Source of the DNA: Cloacimonetes bacterium SCGC AAA252-N17
GTDB lineage: Bacteria > Cloacimonadota > Cloacimonadia > JGIOTU-2
DNA length: 64,000 bases
Direction of reading: 5' to 3'
Assembly: GCA_000404785.1 (NCBI GenBank)
Contig: ASNI01000005.1
Coordinates: 1-64,000, forward strand
A program made the translations under genes and the position numbers. Below the pieces are notes generated by a model. It was not told where the DNA came from, did no database searches, and saw nothing but the letters and a program-made list of their open reading frames with translations. Below are positions 52,288 to 60,186 of the stretch, piece by piece (positions within the stretch are counted from its first letter, which is position 1; the number at the start of each line of letters is the position of its first letter).

Positions 52288-54081
52288 ATGTTAGATAAAA
52301 TGCGTGCTATTTATCGTCCTGTTATCTGGGTAGTTGCAATCGTATTCATCGGCGGTATGGCAACAATGGGTATCAGCAGCGTTTTTCAGGAAAAACCTTA
52401 TGTGGGGCAAATTGCAGGTGAGAAAATTAAATATGATGAATATTATAAATTATTACAAAACACCTATACAAATTACATGCAGGATCCTGCCAATCAAGGT
52501 AAAGAGATCGATGATGCAATGTATCGCCGATTGAATGACCAAACATGGGATCAGTTAGTTCAGAGGATCATTCTCGATAAGCAAATCAACAGATTTGATA
52601 TCCAGGTTTCTCCCAAAGAAGTTGCTACGAAGATGATCAACGAACCTCCTGAAATGATCACTACCTATGAAGCTTTTCAGACTGATGGACAATTTGACAA
52701 GAACAAGTATTTGCAGGCATTGCAGAATCCTCAAATCGACTGGAACTGGCTTTCCGGCTACTACGAACAGCTCCTGCGGTATGAAAAGCTCAGAAGTTTT
52801 GTTAATGCAGATGTCATCATCACTGATCAGATAGTCATTGAAGATTTTATCAAAAAAGAAACCAAAGTGAAAGCTGATATCATCGTATTTGCTGCAGATC
52901 AGATCGATTCTGTTTATGTTTCCGATGAAGAGATTGCAGAATATTACGATAAAAATCGTGGAAACTACAAAGAAAACCCTCAACGAAAATATCGTTATGT
53001 TACGATTCCTTTAGTACCGAGTCCTGAAGATAGAAAAGCAGCAGAAGATAAAATAAATAAGATATATGAATTTGCTATTTCGGGTGAGGATTTTGCAGAA
53101 CTCGCACGAGAATATTCAGAAGGTCCATCAGGTCCCGAGGGTGGAGATCTTGGTTATTTCACCAAAGGAAAAATGGTAAAAGAATTCGAAGATGCTGCCT
53201 TTGCACTGAAAATTAATGGGGTTAGTGAACCAGTAAAAACACAATTTGGCTGGCATATAATCAAAGCTACAGATTTTCGAACCAATGAGAATGGTGAAGA
53301 AGAGATGAGAGCGAGCCATATTCTCGTAAAGGTTGAACCCGGAGCTGATGCACGAAGAGATATTGAAACTGTTGCTCAAGGTTTTTATGAAAATGTACAG
53401 GCAGACAGCTTTATTGTCATTGCCGAAGACCACGGACTGGAAGTAAAGGAATCAGAACCTTTTGCAGAGGATGCACGCTATATTTCTGGACTTGGCAGAG
53501 CACAGATGCTCATAGATTTTGCTTTCAAAAATAAAGTGGGAGATGTGGCACCGCCCTATCGAAGCGACAAGGGTGAATATTTCGTTGCCCAGATATCTTA
53601 TAAAATCGGAGAACACTATAAAGCCCTTAAAAATGTGAAACAGGAAATTTATGATAAGATCACAATGCAAAAAAAGATGAAGATAAAAAAAGTAGAAGCC
53701 AAAGAGATCGCTCCAATTCTCACTCCGGAAAATTTTGCGGAAATAACAAAAGACAATGATCTTAAAGTCGTTAATACTGATTTTATCTCGGAAACCAGTT
53801 TTATTCCCGATGTGGGTCGTGAAGTCAAACTCGTGCAGGAAATGATCGAACTGAAAACACCCGGATCAATCACGGATGTTATAAGAGGAAACAAAGCTTA
53901 CTTTATTGCAAAGATCGTTGAATTCCAAAGTCCTGATATGGCAAAGTTTGAAGAAAAGAAGGAAGCTCAGAGAATTCAGGTGGAGAATCAGCTCTTTAAT
54001 CAAAATTATAATCAATGGTATGCCAAAACAAAGGAAGAGGCGAAAGTCAAAGATTGGCGTAGTAAATTCTTCCGTCTCTAA
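52288..54081 (+). CDS. PpiD/SurA-type peptidyl-prolyl isomerase
   Basis: 597 aa periplasmic foldase held by an N-terminal TM (IYRPVIWVVAIVFIGGMATM). A SurA_N-like chaperone domain (about 40-200) is followed by a canonical parvulin domain (about 230-340; FAELAREYSEGPSGPEGGDL, GYFTKGKMVKEFEDAAFAL, TQFGWHIIKA). A second, degenerate rotamase-like unit starts at MRASHILVKVEPGA. It helps outer-membrane proteins fold; the SprA, TonB receptor and PorV barrels here are possible clients. The ATG has AAGGAG 9 bases before it. Monocistronic. Confidence 0.92.
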   Translation: MLDKMRAIYRPVIWVVAIVFIGGMATMGISSVFQEKPYVGQIAGEKIKYDEYYKLLQNTYTNYMQDPANQGKEIDDAMYRRLNDQTWDQLVQRIILDKQINRFDIQVSPKEVATKMINEPPEMITTYEAFQTDGQFDKNKYLQALQNPQIDWNWLSGYYEQLLRYEKLRSFVNADVIITDQIVIEDFIKKETKVKADIIVFAADQIDSVYVSDEEIAEYYDKNRGNYKENPQRKYRYVTIPLVPSPEDRKAAEDKINKIYEFAISGEDFAELAREYSEGPSGPEGGDLGYFTKGKMVKEFEDAAFALKINGVSEPVKTQFGWHIIKATDFRTNENGEEEMRASHILVKVEPGADARRDIETVAQGFYENVQADSFIVIAEDHGLEVKESEPFAEDARYISGLGRAQMLIDFAFKNKVGDVAPPYRSDKGEYFVAQISYKIGEHYKALKNVKQEIYDKITMQKKMKIKKVEAKEIAPILTPENFAEITKDNDLKVVNTDFISETSFIPDVGREVKLVQEMIELKTPGSITDVIRGNKAYFIAKIVEFQSPDMAKFEEKKEAQRIQVENQLFNQNYNQWYAKTKEEAKVKDWRSKFFRL

Positions 54082-54207
54082 TCTGAATAAACTATATCAT
54101 TCAAGTTTCGCAGTAGATATTATAAAAAGTATTAGCCCAATTTTATTTATTTGGAAGTAAGCAAAGTCTTGTCAATAAAATCATATTATATTGAGTTAAA
54201 GTTATGC

Positions 54208-54328
54208 TTTACCAAGCCAGTCTTCATTGCATTACGCCTTGGTAAACTTGTGACAGTGAAATAAATAAAAAGATTTCACAGGTTAAAAATAAATAGATTA
54301 CTTGCTTTACCAAGCTGGGGCTTGGTAA
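54208..54328. repeat. Pair of TTTACCAAG inverted repeats
   Basis: Two hairpins with the same arm: TTTACCAAG (54208-54216) with CTTGGTAAA (54238-54246), loop 21; and TTACCAAGC (54307-54315) with GCTTGGTAA (54320-54328), loop TGGG. They lie in the 551-bp gap after the foldase gene and cut into the remnant gene there. They look like ends of a small mobile or recombining element; the arm sequence occurs four times in 121 bp. Confidence 0.7.
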
Positions 54329-54415
54329 CCAGAATCTAAACGCATAATCAATAAGCCGTTCCTGTAAATCGAACTTCTTTTGATTATTTTCTTTATTCTT
54401 TTCTTTCCCACTCAT
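54224..54415 (-). pseudogene. N-terminal remnant of a four-helix-bundle (S23-type) protein
   Basis: A 63-codon frame starting MSGKEKNKENNQKKFDLQER. The phrase KKFDLQERLIDYAFR matches the start of S23/four-helix-bundle proteins, which continue with VIKLxxSLP and about 100 more residues. Here, right after YAFR, the frame runs into the TTACCAAGC repeat and reads nonsense (FWLPSPSLVKQV). A gene truncated by a repeat insertion or deletion is the simplest reading. An orphan TTGACA-type -35 on the minus strand (54175-54170) points into the foldase end, not to this gene. The rest of the 54082-54632 gap has no gene. Confidence 0.5.
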
Positions 54416-54452
54416 TTATTTTTTCCCTTCATACTTGGATATTCCGTGCCTG

Positions 54453-54486
54453 CCCCGTGTAATCTTCTTTTTTTATTACACTGGGG
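54453..54486. repeat. Short relative of the nested repeat at 20-96
   Basis: CCCCGTGTAAT (54453-54463) pairs with ATTACACTGGGG (54475-54486) over 11 bp with one bulged T. GTGTAAT/ATTACAC and the C/G-rich outer arm are the same as in the inner stem at 35-78. The loop here is a T-rich 11-mer. Confidence 0.6.
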
Positions 54487-54632
54487 TTGGATATTGGATA
54501 TTATTTCTAACTTACCCACTTAATTCTTCAAAGAGCCGTTTTTTAAGTAATTCCCATTCCTGCGAGACTTCAATTGTATAACAATAGGGCGAAAATAAAA
54601 TTCACCTTTTTGTTATTGTAAAAAAAAATATC

Positions 54633-54995
54633 TTATTGTAATTTATGGTCTGGGAAATCTGCTTCGTTGGGACATATCACAATGATTTCACCGGTTTCAT
54701 AATCACCGCTTGCAATATATTTATCACCATTTCCATTCTCGGGACACTCATAAGCATGTCGCAGATAACCGGTGCGTACCAGTTCTACAAGATCCCCAGA
54801 AAAGGACTGCTTTCTTTCAAACATATAGTTATCAATAGCATCTCTTACCTTTTTCATATTTTCAATACACAGGTCTGTTTTTTCCTGCGCCTTCACATTA
54901 TAGAACTGGGGAACAAGAAGGATGAATGCCAGCGCAATTATCGCTATAATGCTTATTACTGTATAAATTGAGAATCCTTTACTATTTCTGAGCAT
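54633..54995 (-). CDS. Type IV pilin-like / pseudopilin protein
   Basis: 120 aa. A basic leader MLRNSKG is followed by FSIYTVISIIAIIALAFILL, a class III signal with a G/F prepilin-peptidase site and a long N-terminal helix, then a short globular domain with two cysteines (CIENMKKVRDAIDNY; ECPENGNGDKY; VICPNEADFP). The usual Glu at position 5 of the mature pilin is replaced by Thr. No other pilus or type II secretion genes are nearby. A pseudopilin or PulG-like subunit is likely. No strong RBS. Confidence 0.78.
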   Translation of the reverse strand: MLRNSKGFSIYTVISIIAIIALAFILLVPQFYNVKAQEKTDLCIENMKKVRDAIDNYMFERKQSFSGDLVELVRTGYLRHAYECPENGNGDKYIASGDYETGEIIVICPNEADFPDHKLQ

Positions 54996-55052
54996 TATTA
55001 TCTCCTAAAATTTTTGTATAAATGAATTTCATGGCTTTGTTCAGTCAAGTTT

Positions 55053-55631
55053 TTAATCCAAATCTTTGGGTTCAAATCTTTTGCAAAAAGAAATAGGGAT
55101 GAGAGCTTTGATCTTCACATCTTCTCCATGAATTATTTCAATTACCTTTCCCTGCATCTGTTCAATTTTGTACAGCATCTCACCAAGTTCTCTGTAATTC
55201 GTTTCAATGAGCATTAGTTTTTTATTCGTTCTTGTCACGATTCGTGACTCTTTTATTGCCTTCTGGGCTGCTTCAGTATAAGATTTTATCAAACCACCAA
55301 TACCGAGTTTGATTCCACCAAAATATCTAACGACAACAAGCAGGACATTCAATAACTCATCCCCTTCAAGCACCTTTAAGATTGGAGGTCCTGAAGAATG
55401 TGACGGCTCTCCTGCATCTGTAGCATATTCTCTTATAGAATCCCCGTCAATTAATCTGTAGGCATATACAATATGTGTGGGTTTCCTGAACTCATCTTCA
55501 ACTTCCTTGAGAATAGTATTTACCTTAGCTAATGAGGTGACATGATAGATTCTACCATGGAACTTAGAATTTTTTATGTTCAACTTGATCCATTGAGAAT
55601 CTTTTATTGTCTTATACTGTTCTAACATCAT
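55053..55631 (-). CDS. YigZ/IMPACT-family protein
   Basis: 192 aa. UPF0029 N-terminal domain with KFHGRIYHVTSLAKVN, HIVYAYRLIDG, TDAGEPSHSSGPPILKVLEG, and VVVRYFGGIKLGIGGLIKSY; then the small C-terminal domain (about 130-192). Yeast/human IMPACT members bind Gcn1; the bacterial role is unclear. Two tandem ATGs (55631 and 55628) lie at the predicted transcription start, with no RBS. Divergent from the DUF523 gene. Confidence 0.9.
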   Translation of the reverse strand: MMLEQYKTIKDSQWIKLNIKNSKFHGRIYHVTSLAKVNTILKEVEDEFRKPTHIVYAYRLIDGDSIREYATDAGEPSHSSGPPILKVLEGDELLNVLLVVVRYFGGIKLGIGGLIKSYTEAAQKAIKESRIVTRTNKKLMLIETNYRELGEMLYKIEQMQGKVIEIIHGEDVKIKALIPISFCKRFEPKDLD

Positions 55632-55635
55632 AGTG

Positions 55636-55664
55636 TTGATAAATTATGCTGAGTTTTTTGTCAA
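55636..55664 (-). promoter_or_regulatory. Promoter of the yigZ-like gene, possibly leaderless
   Basis: TTGACA (55664-55659, minus), 17-base spacer, TATCAA (55641-55636). The start of transcription should fall at about 55629, on the initiating ATGs. With no Shine-Dalgarno in front, a leaderless mRNA is plausible. A second TTGACA at 55671-55676 points the other way. Confidence 0.5.
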
Positions 55665-55705
55665 TATTTGTTGACATTATTTTACCGTCGAGGTGGGTTA
55701 TAACC

Positions 55706-56173
55706 GTGAAAGAAACGATCCTTGTCAGTGCATGTCTTCTTGGATTGCGTTGTTGTTATAACGGATGTAATAACACCGATCAACCGGTTTTAGATCTGAG
55801 AGATAAATATATACTTATTCCGGTATGTCCGGAACAACTGGGTGGATTACAAACACCTCGTCCCCCTTCCTTCTTTATTAAAGGCGACGGCTCTCAGACA
55901 CTTGAAGGAATCGATAACCTAATAAATGATCAGAACGAGAATGTTTCTTCACACTTTCGAAAAGGCGCTGAAGAAGCCCTGAAAATTTGTCGGCTTTTCA
56001 ATATAAAAACAGCGATCCTGAAGGAAAGAAGCCCTTCCTGCGGTACTCATCAAATTTATTTAAAAGAAAAATTGACAAAAGGTATGGGAGTGACTGCTAC
56101 AATACTTAAATCCAATGACATACGTATTATGTCGGAAAACGATATAAGGAGACCAGATGAAAGGAAAAACTAA
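55706..56173 (+). CDS. DUF523-domain protein
   Basis: 155 aa from GTG 55706, which has AGGTGGG 8 bases upstream; the longer frame from 55646 reads through the promoter. SACLLGLRCCYNGCN, IPVCPEQLGGLQTPRPP and AILKERSPSCGTHQIY are the cysteine-bearing DUF523 motifs, likely a metal or Fe-S site. The function is not established. The last 17 bases overlap the cold-shock gene. Confidence 0.88.
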   Translation: MKETILVSACLLGLRCCYNGCNNTDQPVLDLRDKYILIPVCPEQLGGLQTPRPPSFFIKGDGSQTLEGIDNLINDQNENVSSHFRKGAEEALKICRLFNIKTAILKERSPSCGTHQIYLKEKLTKGMGVTATILKSNDIRIMSENDIRRPDERKN

Positions 56174-56363
56174 ATGGTTTAGTAAAAACAAGGGATACGG
56201 ATTCATTACCGGTGACGACGGCAAAGAATATTTTGTTCATTGGCGTTCTATCGAAAGTGGTGGCTACAGAACCCTCGTAGAAGATGAAGAAGTCGAATTT
56301 GACGCTACCGAAACTGATAAGGGAGGCCAGGCAACAAACGTCAGAAGAACGCATGAATTGTAA
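56157..56363 (+). CDS. Cold-shock-like nucleic-acid-binding protein
   Basis: 68 aa CSD protein with RNP1 KNKGYGFITGD and RNP2 EYFVHWRSI (common form FVHFSAI, so here Trp replaces the usual Phe). It binds single-stranded RNA/DNA. AAGGAGACC just before the ATG is inside the DUF523 gene, so the two overlap and are co-translated. Confidence 0.9.
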   Translation: MKGKTKWFSKNKGYGFITGDDGKEYFVHWRSIESGGYRTLVEDEEVEFDATETDKGGQATNVRRTHEL

Positions 56364-56377
56364 TTGCAATAACACAT

Positions 56378-57541
56378 ATGCATAATAAGGAACATTTTTT
56401 AGATAATCTTTATAAAGAAACGAATCTTCATGAAGAGGAGTATTTCTCTAAGTATGCGACCAAGAACATTGAAGCATACAGAAAAATTGCAGAGCACGAG
56501 AAGTGTCTTCGCGGACCCTTTACGATAGATCGTGATAGAATAATTTACACAGGAGCATATAGAAGGTATCAAGGGAAAACCCAGGTTGTGTACTTCTCCA
56601 ATCTCTTTGATGAAGAGATGTCAAACCGCAGTTTGCATACAACTTACGTAGCGCAAGTATCCCGCAGCATTGGCAAACTACTTCGGCTCAATCTCGATCT
56701 GATAGAAGCGATCGCTCTCGGACACGATCTCGGGCATCCGCCTTTTGGTCACGACGGCGAAGAGTTGCTTAGTGAGTGCTGTGTAAAGCATGGCATCGGA
56801 CGGTTTCATCATAATATTGAAAGTTTATTCATTATTGATCATATCACGAACCATGGAAAGGGGTTGAATCTCACCTTTCAAGTTCGCGATGGCATCGTAT
56901 CTCATGATGGAGAAGTTCATGATGAACAACTTCATCCAAAAAGAGATAAGACAGAAAAAGATCTGGAAGAATTCATCGAGACGATGAAAACTGATGATAC
57001 AACCAGTCCTCCCGCCACTTTAGAAGCGTGCATTGTGCGCATCTCAGATACGATCGCTTACATCGGTCAGGACATCGAGGATGCGATACGAATGGGATTT
57101 CTTAACAGGGAAGAACTTCCAAAAGATGCGATCCACAAACTGGGCTCTACCAATGATGAAATCCTGAGCACCCTCATTACAAATGTTATTTATAACAGCT
57201 TTGATAAAGACTATGTTGCTTTTGACAAAGAAACTTCTGATGCATTGTATGAACTGAAATGTTTTAATTACAAGAAAATTTATAATCATCCTTGTATAAA
57301 AAAAGAAAAAATCACGATTCAGCGTGGCATGAAAATTCTTTTTGATAAATACATGACCGATCTTGAGAAAAAACATACCGACTCAAAAATCTTCAATCAT
57401 TTTCTCAATCATAAAAGTAATCAATATATCAAAGATACAAATGATGCAGAGAAAGTACGAGATTTCATCGCCACAATGACCGATCGCTACTTTAACCAGG
57501 AGCTCGAAGATTACATTCTTCCCGGAAGAGCTTCAGAATAA
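56378..57541 (+). CDS. dGTPase-like HD-domain triphosphohydrolase
   Basis: 387 aa. The HD site is in LIEAIALGHDLGHPPFGHDG, with further ligands in RFHHNIES and RISDTIAYIGQDIEDAIRMG. The N-terminal RTRLTHTLEVA-like segment reads SLHTTYVAQVSRSIG. It is a Dgt-related dNTP triphosphohydrolase; substrate preference cannot be told. Length is shorter than E. coli Dgt but normal for the dGTPase-like type 2 group. It lies 14 bp after the cold-shock gene. Confidence 0.88.
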   Translation: MHNKEHFLDNLYKETNLHEEEYFSKYATKNIEAYRKIAEHEKCLRGPFTIDRDRIIYTGAYRRYQGKTQVVYFSNLFDEEMSNRSLHTTYVAQVSRSIGKLLRLNLDLIEAIALGHDLGHPPFGHDGEELLSECCVKHGIGRFHHNIESLFIIDHITNHGKGLNLTFQVRDGIVSHDGEVHDEQLHPKRDKTEKDLEEFIETMKTDDTTSPPATLEACIVRISDTIAYIGQDIEDAIRMGFLNREELPKDAIHKLGSTNDEILSTLITNVIYNSFDKDYVAFDKETSDALYELKCFNYKKIYNHPCIKKEKITIQRGMKILFDKYMTDLEKKHTDSKIFNHFLNHKSNQYIKDTNDAEKVRDFIATMTDRYFNQELEDYILPGRASE

Positions 57542-57565
57542 ATAAATTACAAATTTAGGACTTAT

Positions 57566-58673
57566 ATGGATATAAATGTATTCGCAAAAGATGTAGAAGA
57601 TCTGAAAGAAAAAATACTCGAATTGCGGAGGTATCTTTGACGTAGAGACCAAAAGCGCAAAGATATCTCAGTTCGAAAAGGAGATGAGCAACACTGGTTT
57701 CTGGGATGATCAGGAGCGTGCCCGAAAAATATCCGAAGACCTGAGCAGTCTCAAAGAAGATATTAATACTGCAGAAAATATCACACAATCTCAGGAAGAA
57801 CTTGAAGCTTTTCTCGCCATTCTGCAGGAAGAAAAAGATAATGAACTGGAAGCGGAAGCCGAAAAAAAATTAGCACAAACCAAAAAGTATCTTGATAAAT
57901 TAGAAACACAACTGACCCTAAGTGACCCATACGACAAAAAGAATGCAATTCTTGAGATTCATCCCGGAGCCGGTGGAACAGAATCCCATGACTGGGCAGA
58001 GATGCTTCTTCGTATGTATGTTCGCTGGGCAGAAAACCAGGATTTTCAAGTTGAGCTTATGGACAAGCAGCCCGGTGACGTGGCAGGAATCAGTTCTGCA
58101 ACGCTGGAAATAAAAGGCAAATATGCCTATGGTTATCTTAAATCGGAGATCGGTATTCATCGGCTCGTCCGCATCTCTCCCTTCGATGCAAATAAACGCA
58201 GGCACACTTCTTTTGCCTCTGTGTTTGTGTATCCGGAAGCTGACGATACGATAGAAGTTGAGATAAATGAAAATGATCTAAGAATTGACACATTTCGCGC
58301 AAGCGGAGCAGGTGGACAACATGTAAATAAAGTTAGCAGCGCAGTTCGCATTACACATATTCCCACAGGTATTGTAGCACAATGTCAATCCGAGCGCTCC
58401 CAGCTGCATAATAAGGACAATGCGATGAAAGTCTTAAAATCCCGCCTTTATCAAATGTATAAAGAAGAACAGGATAAAAAACGGCAAAAAATCGAAAACG
58501 AGAAAAAAAGTATCGAATGGGGCAATCAAATCCGTTCCTACGTTTTTCAGCCCTACTCAATGGTCAAAGACCACCGCACTGATGAGCAAACAGGAAATGT
58601 TCAAGCGGTCATGGACGGAAATATTGACCAATTCATCGATGCCTTTCTAAAAAATAGATCATTGAAGAAATAG
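57566..58673 (+). CDS. prfB: Peptide chain release factor 2, joined by a +1 programmed frameshift
   Basis: ATG 57566 starts MDINVFAKDVEDLKEKILEL then RRYL and meets an in-frame TGA at 57638-57640. Skipping one base there continues D-V-E-T-K-S-A and joins the main frame, giving 368 aa, normal RF2 length. The main frame alone would start only at an internal ATG (57684) and lose the N-terminus. SPFDANKRRHTSF carries the SPF stop-reading motif of RF2, and GAGGQHVNKV the GGQ hydrolysis motif. RF2 reads UAA and UGA, so low RF2 raises frameshifting and restores it. Confidence 0.96.
57627..57641 (+). promoter_or_regulatory. prfB programmed frameshift site
   Basis: GGAGG (57627-57631), three bases, then CTT TGA C. 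This is the standard RF2 element: an internal Shine-Dalgarno at close range pulls the ribosome one base forward on CTT when TGA is read slowly. Confidence 0.95.
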
Positions 58674-58681
58674 AGGTTCTC

Positions 58682-60184
58682 ATGGATAATGAAAATCAAC
58701 TTATACATGCGAGAAAAGAAAAACTTGGGCGTCTGCTCGAAATGGGAACAAATCCATTTCCTACAAAAGCAGAACGTTCACACCAAATAAAAGATATTCT
58801 CGATGATCCCGGAGCATTTATTGATAATAAAATTTCATTAGATGTTGTCGGCAGAATTCGTTCTCTCAGAAAAATGGGAAAGGCAAGCTTTTGTCATATC
58901 GAAGATGAAACTGGCAAGATCCAGATTTACATCAAACGCGATGATATCGGGCAGGAGAAATACAAAATTTTCAAACAATGTGACCTTGGAGACTTCGTGC
59001 ACGTAAAGGGCTTTGTTTTCTATACTCAAACCAACGAGCTCTCCATTCATGCAGAGGAGTTCACCTTCCTTGCAAAAGCGATCCGCCCTCTTCCCGTAGT
59101 GAAAGAAAAGATAGAGGATGGCAAAAAAGTCGTGTATGATCAATTCGCCGACAAAGAACTGCGCTATCGCAAACGCTATCTTGACCTTCTTCTCAATCCT
59201 GAAGTGAAAGAAACCTTTAAAACGCGCAGTAAGATCATCAAAATGATGAGAGAATTCCTCGATGCAAGAGGTTATATCGAAGTAGAAACCCCAATTCTTC
59301 AGCCGCTTTACGGCGGTGCAGCAGCACAACCCTTTGTTACGAAACACAACAAACTCGACATGGAACTGTATCTCCGAATCGCAGATGAGCTTTATCTAAA
59401 ACGGCTGATAATCGGCGGTTTTGAAAAGGTGTATGAGGTGTGCAAGGACTTTCGTAATGAAGGTATGGATAGAACGCATAATCCCGAATTCACCCAGATA
59501 GAATTATACGAAGCATATGCAGATTATAATGATATTATGACCCTTGTCGAAGATATGCTCACAGGCATTGCGCATGAAGTATGCGGCACTCTGAAAATCA
59601 AATATGATGCGCATACGATTAATCTGTCAAAACCATGGCAGAGGAGACCTATGCTTGATCTCATCAAAGAATATGCGGGAATCGATGTTGAGAATTCAAA
59701 TATGGATGAACTTCTTGCTTTTTGTAAAGAGCATGAGATCGAACTCGATGTGAAGAGTTTTGGAAAAATTATTGATGAGATATTTAAGCGCTTTGTAGAA
59801 GACAATCTCATCCAACCTACTTTTGTGATAGATTACCCCAAAGAGATATCACCACTTGCAAAATCCAAGCCCGAAAATCTTCAACTTGTTGAGCGCTTCG
59901 AGATATTTATCGGTGGGCTGGAACTCGGGAACTGTTTTAGTGAATTGAACGATCCGATCGATCAAAGAGAACGGCTTGAAAGCCAGGCAAAGCAGCGAAA
60001 GTTGGGAGATGTCGAGGCAAATGAAGTCGATGAGGATTTCCTCGAAGCAATGGAATACGGCATGCCCCCAACAGGCGGACTCGGTCTCGGTATCGACAGG
60101 ATCGTGATGCTTTTCACAAATTCTCATAATATAAAAGATGTAATTTTATTCCCGCAAATGCGACCGGATAGTCACAACGAATAA
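58682..60184 (+). CDS. lysS: Lysyl-tRNA synthetase (class II)
   Basis: 500 aa. An OB-fold anticodon-binding domain (about 55-165; VVGRIRSLRKMGKASFCHIE) is followed by the catalytic core: RSKIIKMMREFLDARGYIEV (motif 1), YEVCKDFRNEGMDRTHNPEF (motif 2) and TGGLGLGIDRIVMLF (motif 3). Normal length. It lies 8 bp after prfB, a common order. The restriction-modification genes start 2 bp after its stop. Confidence 0.97.
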   Translation: MDNENQLIHARKEKLGRLLEMGTNPFPTKAERSHQIKDILDDPGAFIDNKISLDVVGRIRSLRKMGKASFCHIEDETGKIQIYIKRDDIGQEKYKIFKQCDLGDFVHVKGFVFYTQTNELSIHAEEFTFLAKAIRPLPVVKEKIEDGKKVVYDQFADKELRYRKRYLDLLLNPEVKETFKTRSKIIKMMREFLDARGYIEVETPILQPLYGGAAAQPFVTKHNKLDMELYLRIADELYLKRLIIGGFEKVYEVCKDFRNEGMDRTHNPEFTQIELYEAYADYNDIMTLVEDMLTGIAHEVCGTLKIKYDAHTINLSKPWQRRPMLDLIKEYAGIDVENSNMDELLAFCKEHEIELDVKSFGKIIDEIFKRFVEDNLIQPTFVIDYPKEISPLAKSKPENLQLVERFEIFIGGLELGNCFSELNDPIDQRERLESQAKQRKLGDVEANEVDEDFLEAMEYGMPPTGGLGLGIDRIVMLFTNSHNIKDVILFPQMRPDSHNE

Positions 60185-60186
60185 TA

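Noticed and set aside
57684..58673. prfB beginning at the internal ATG
   Set aside because: The frameshift element and conserved N-terminal residues upstream show that the gene starts at 57566.
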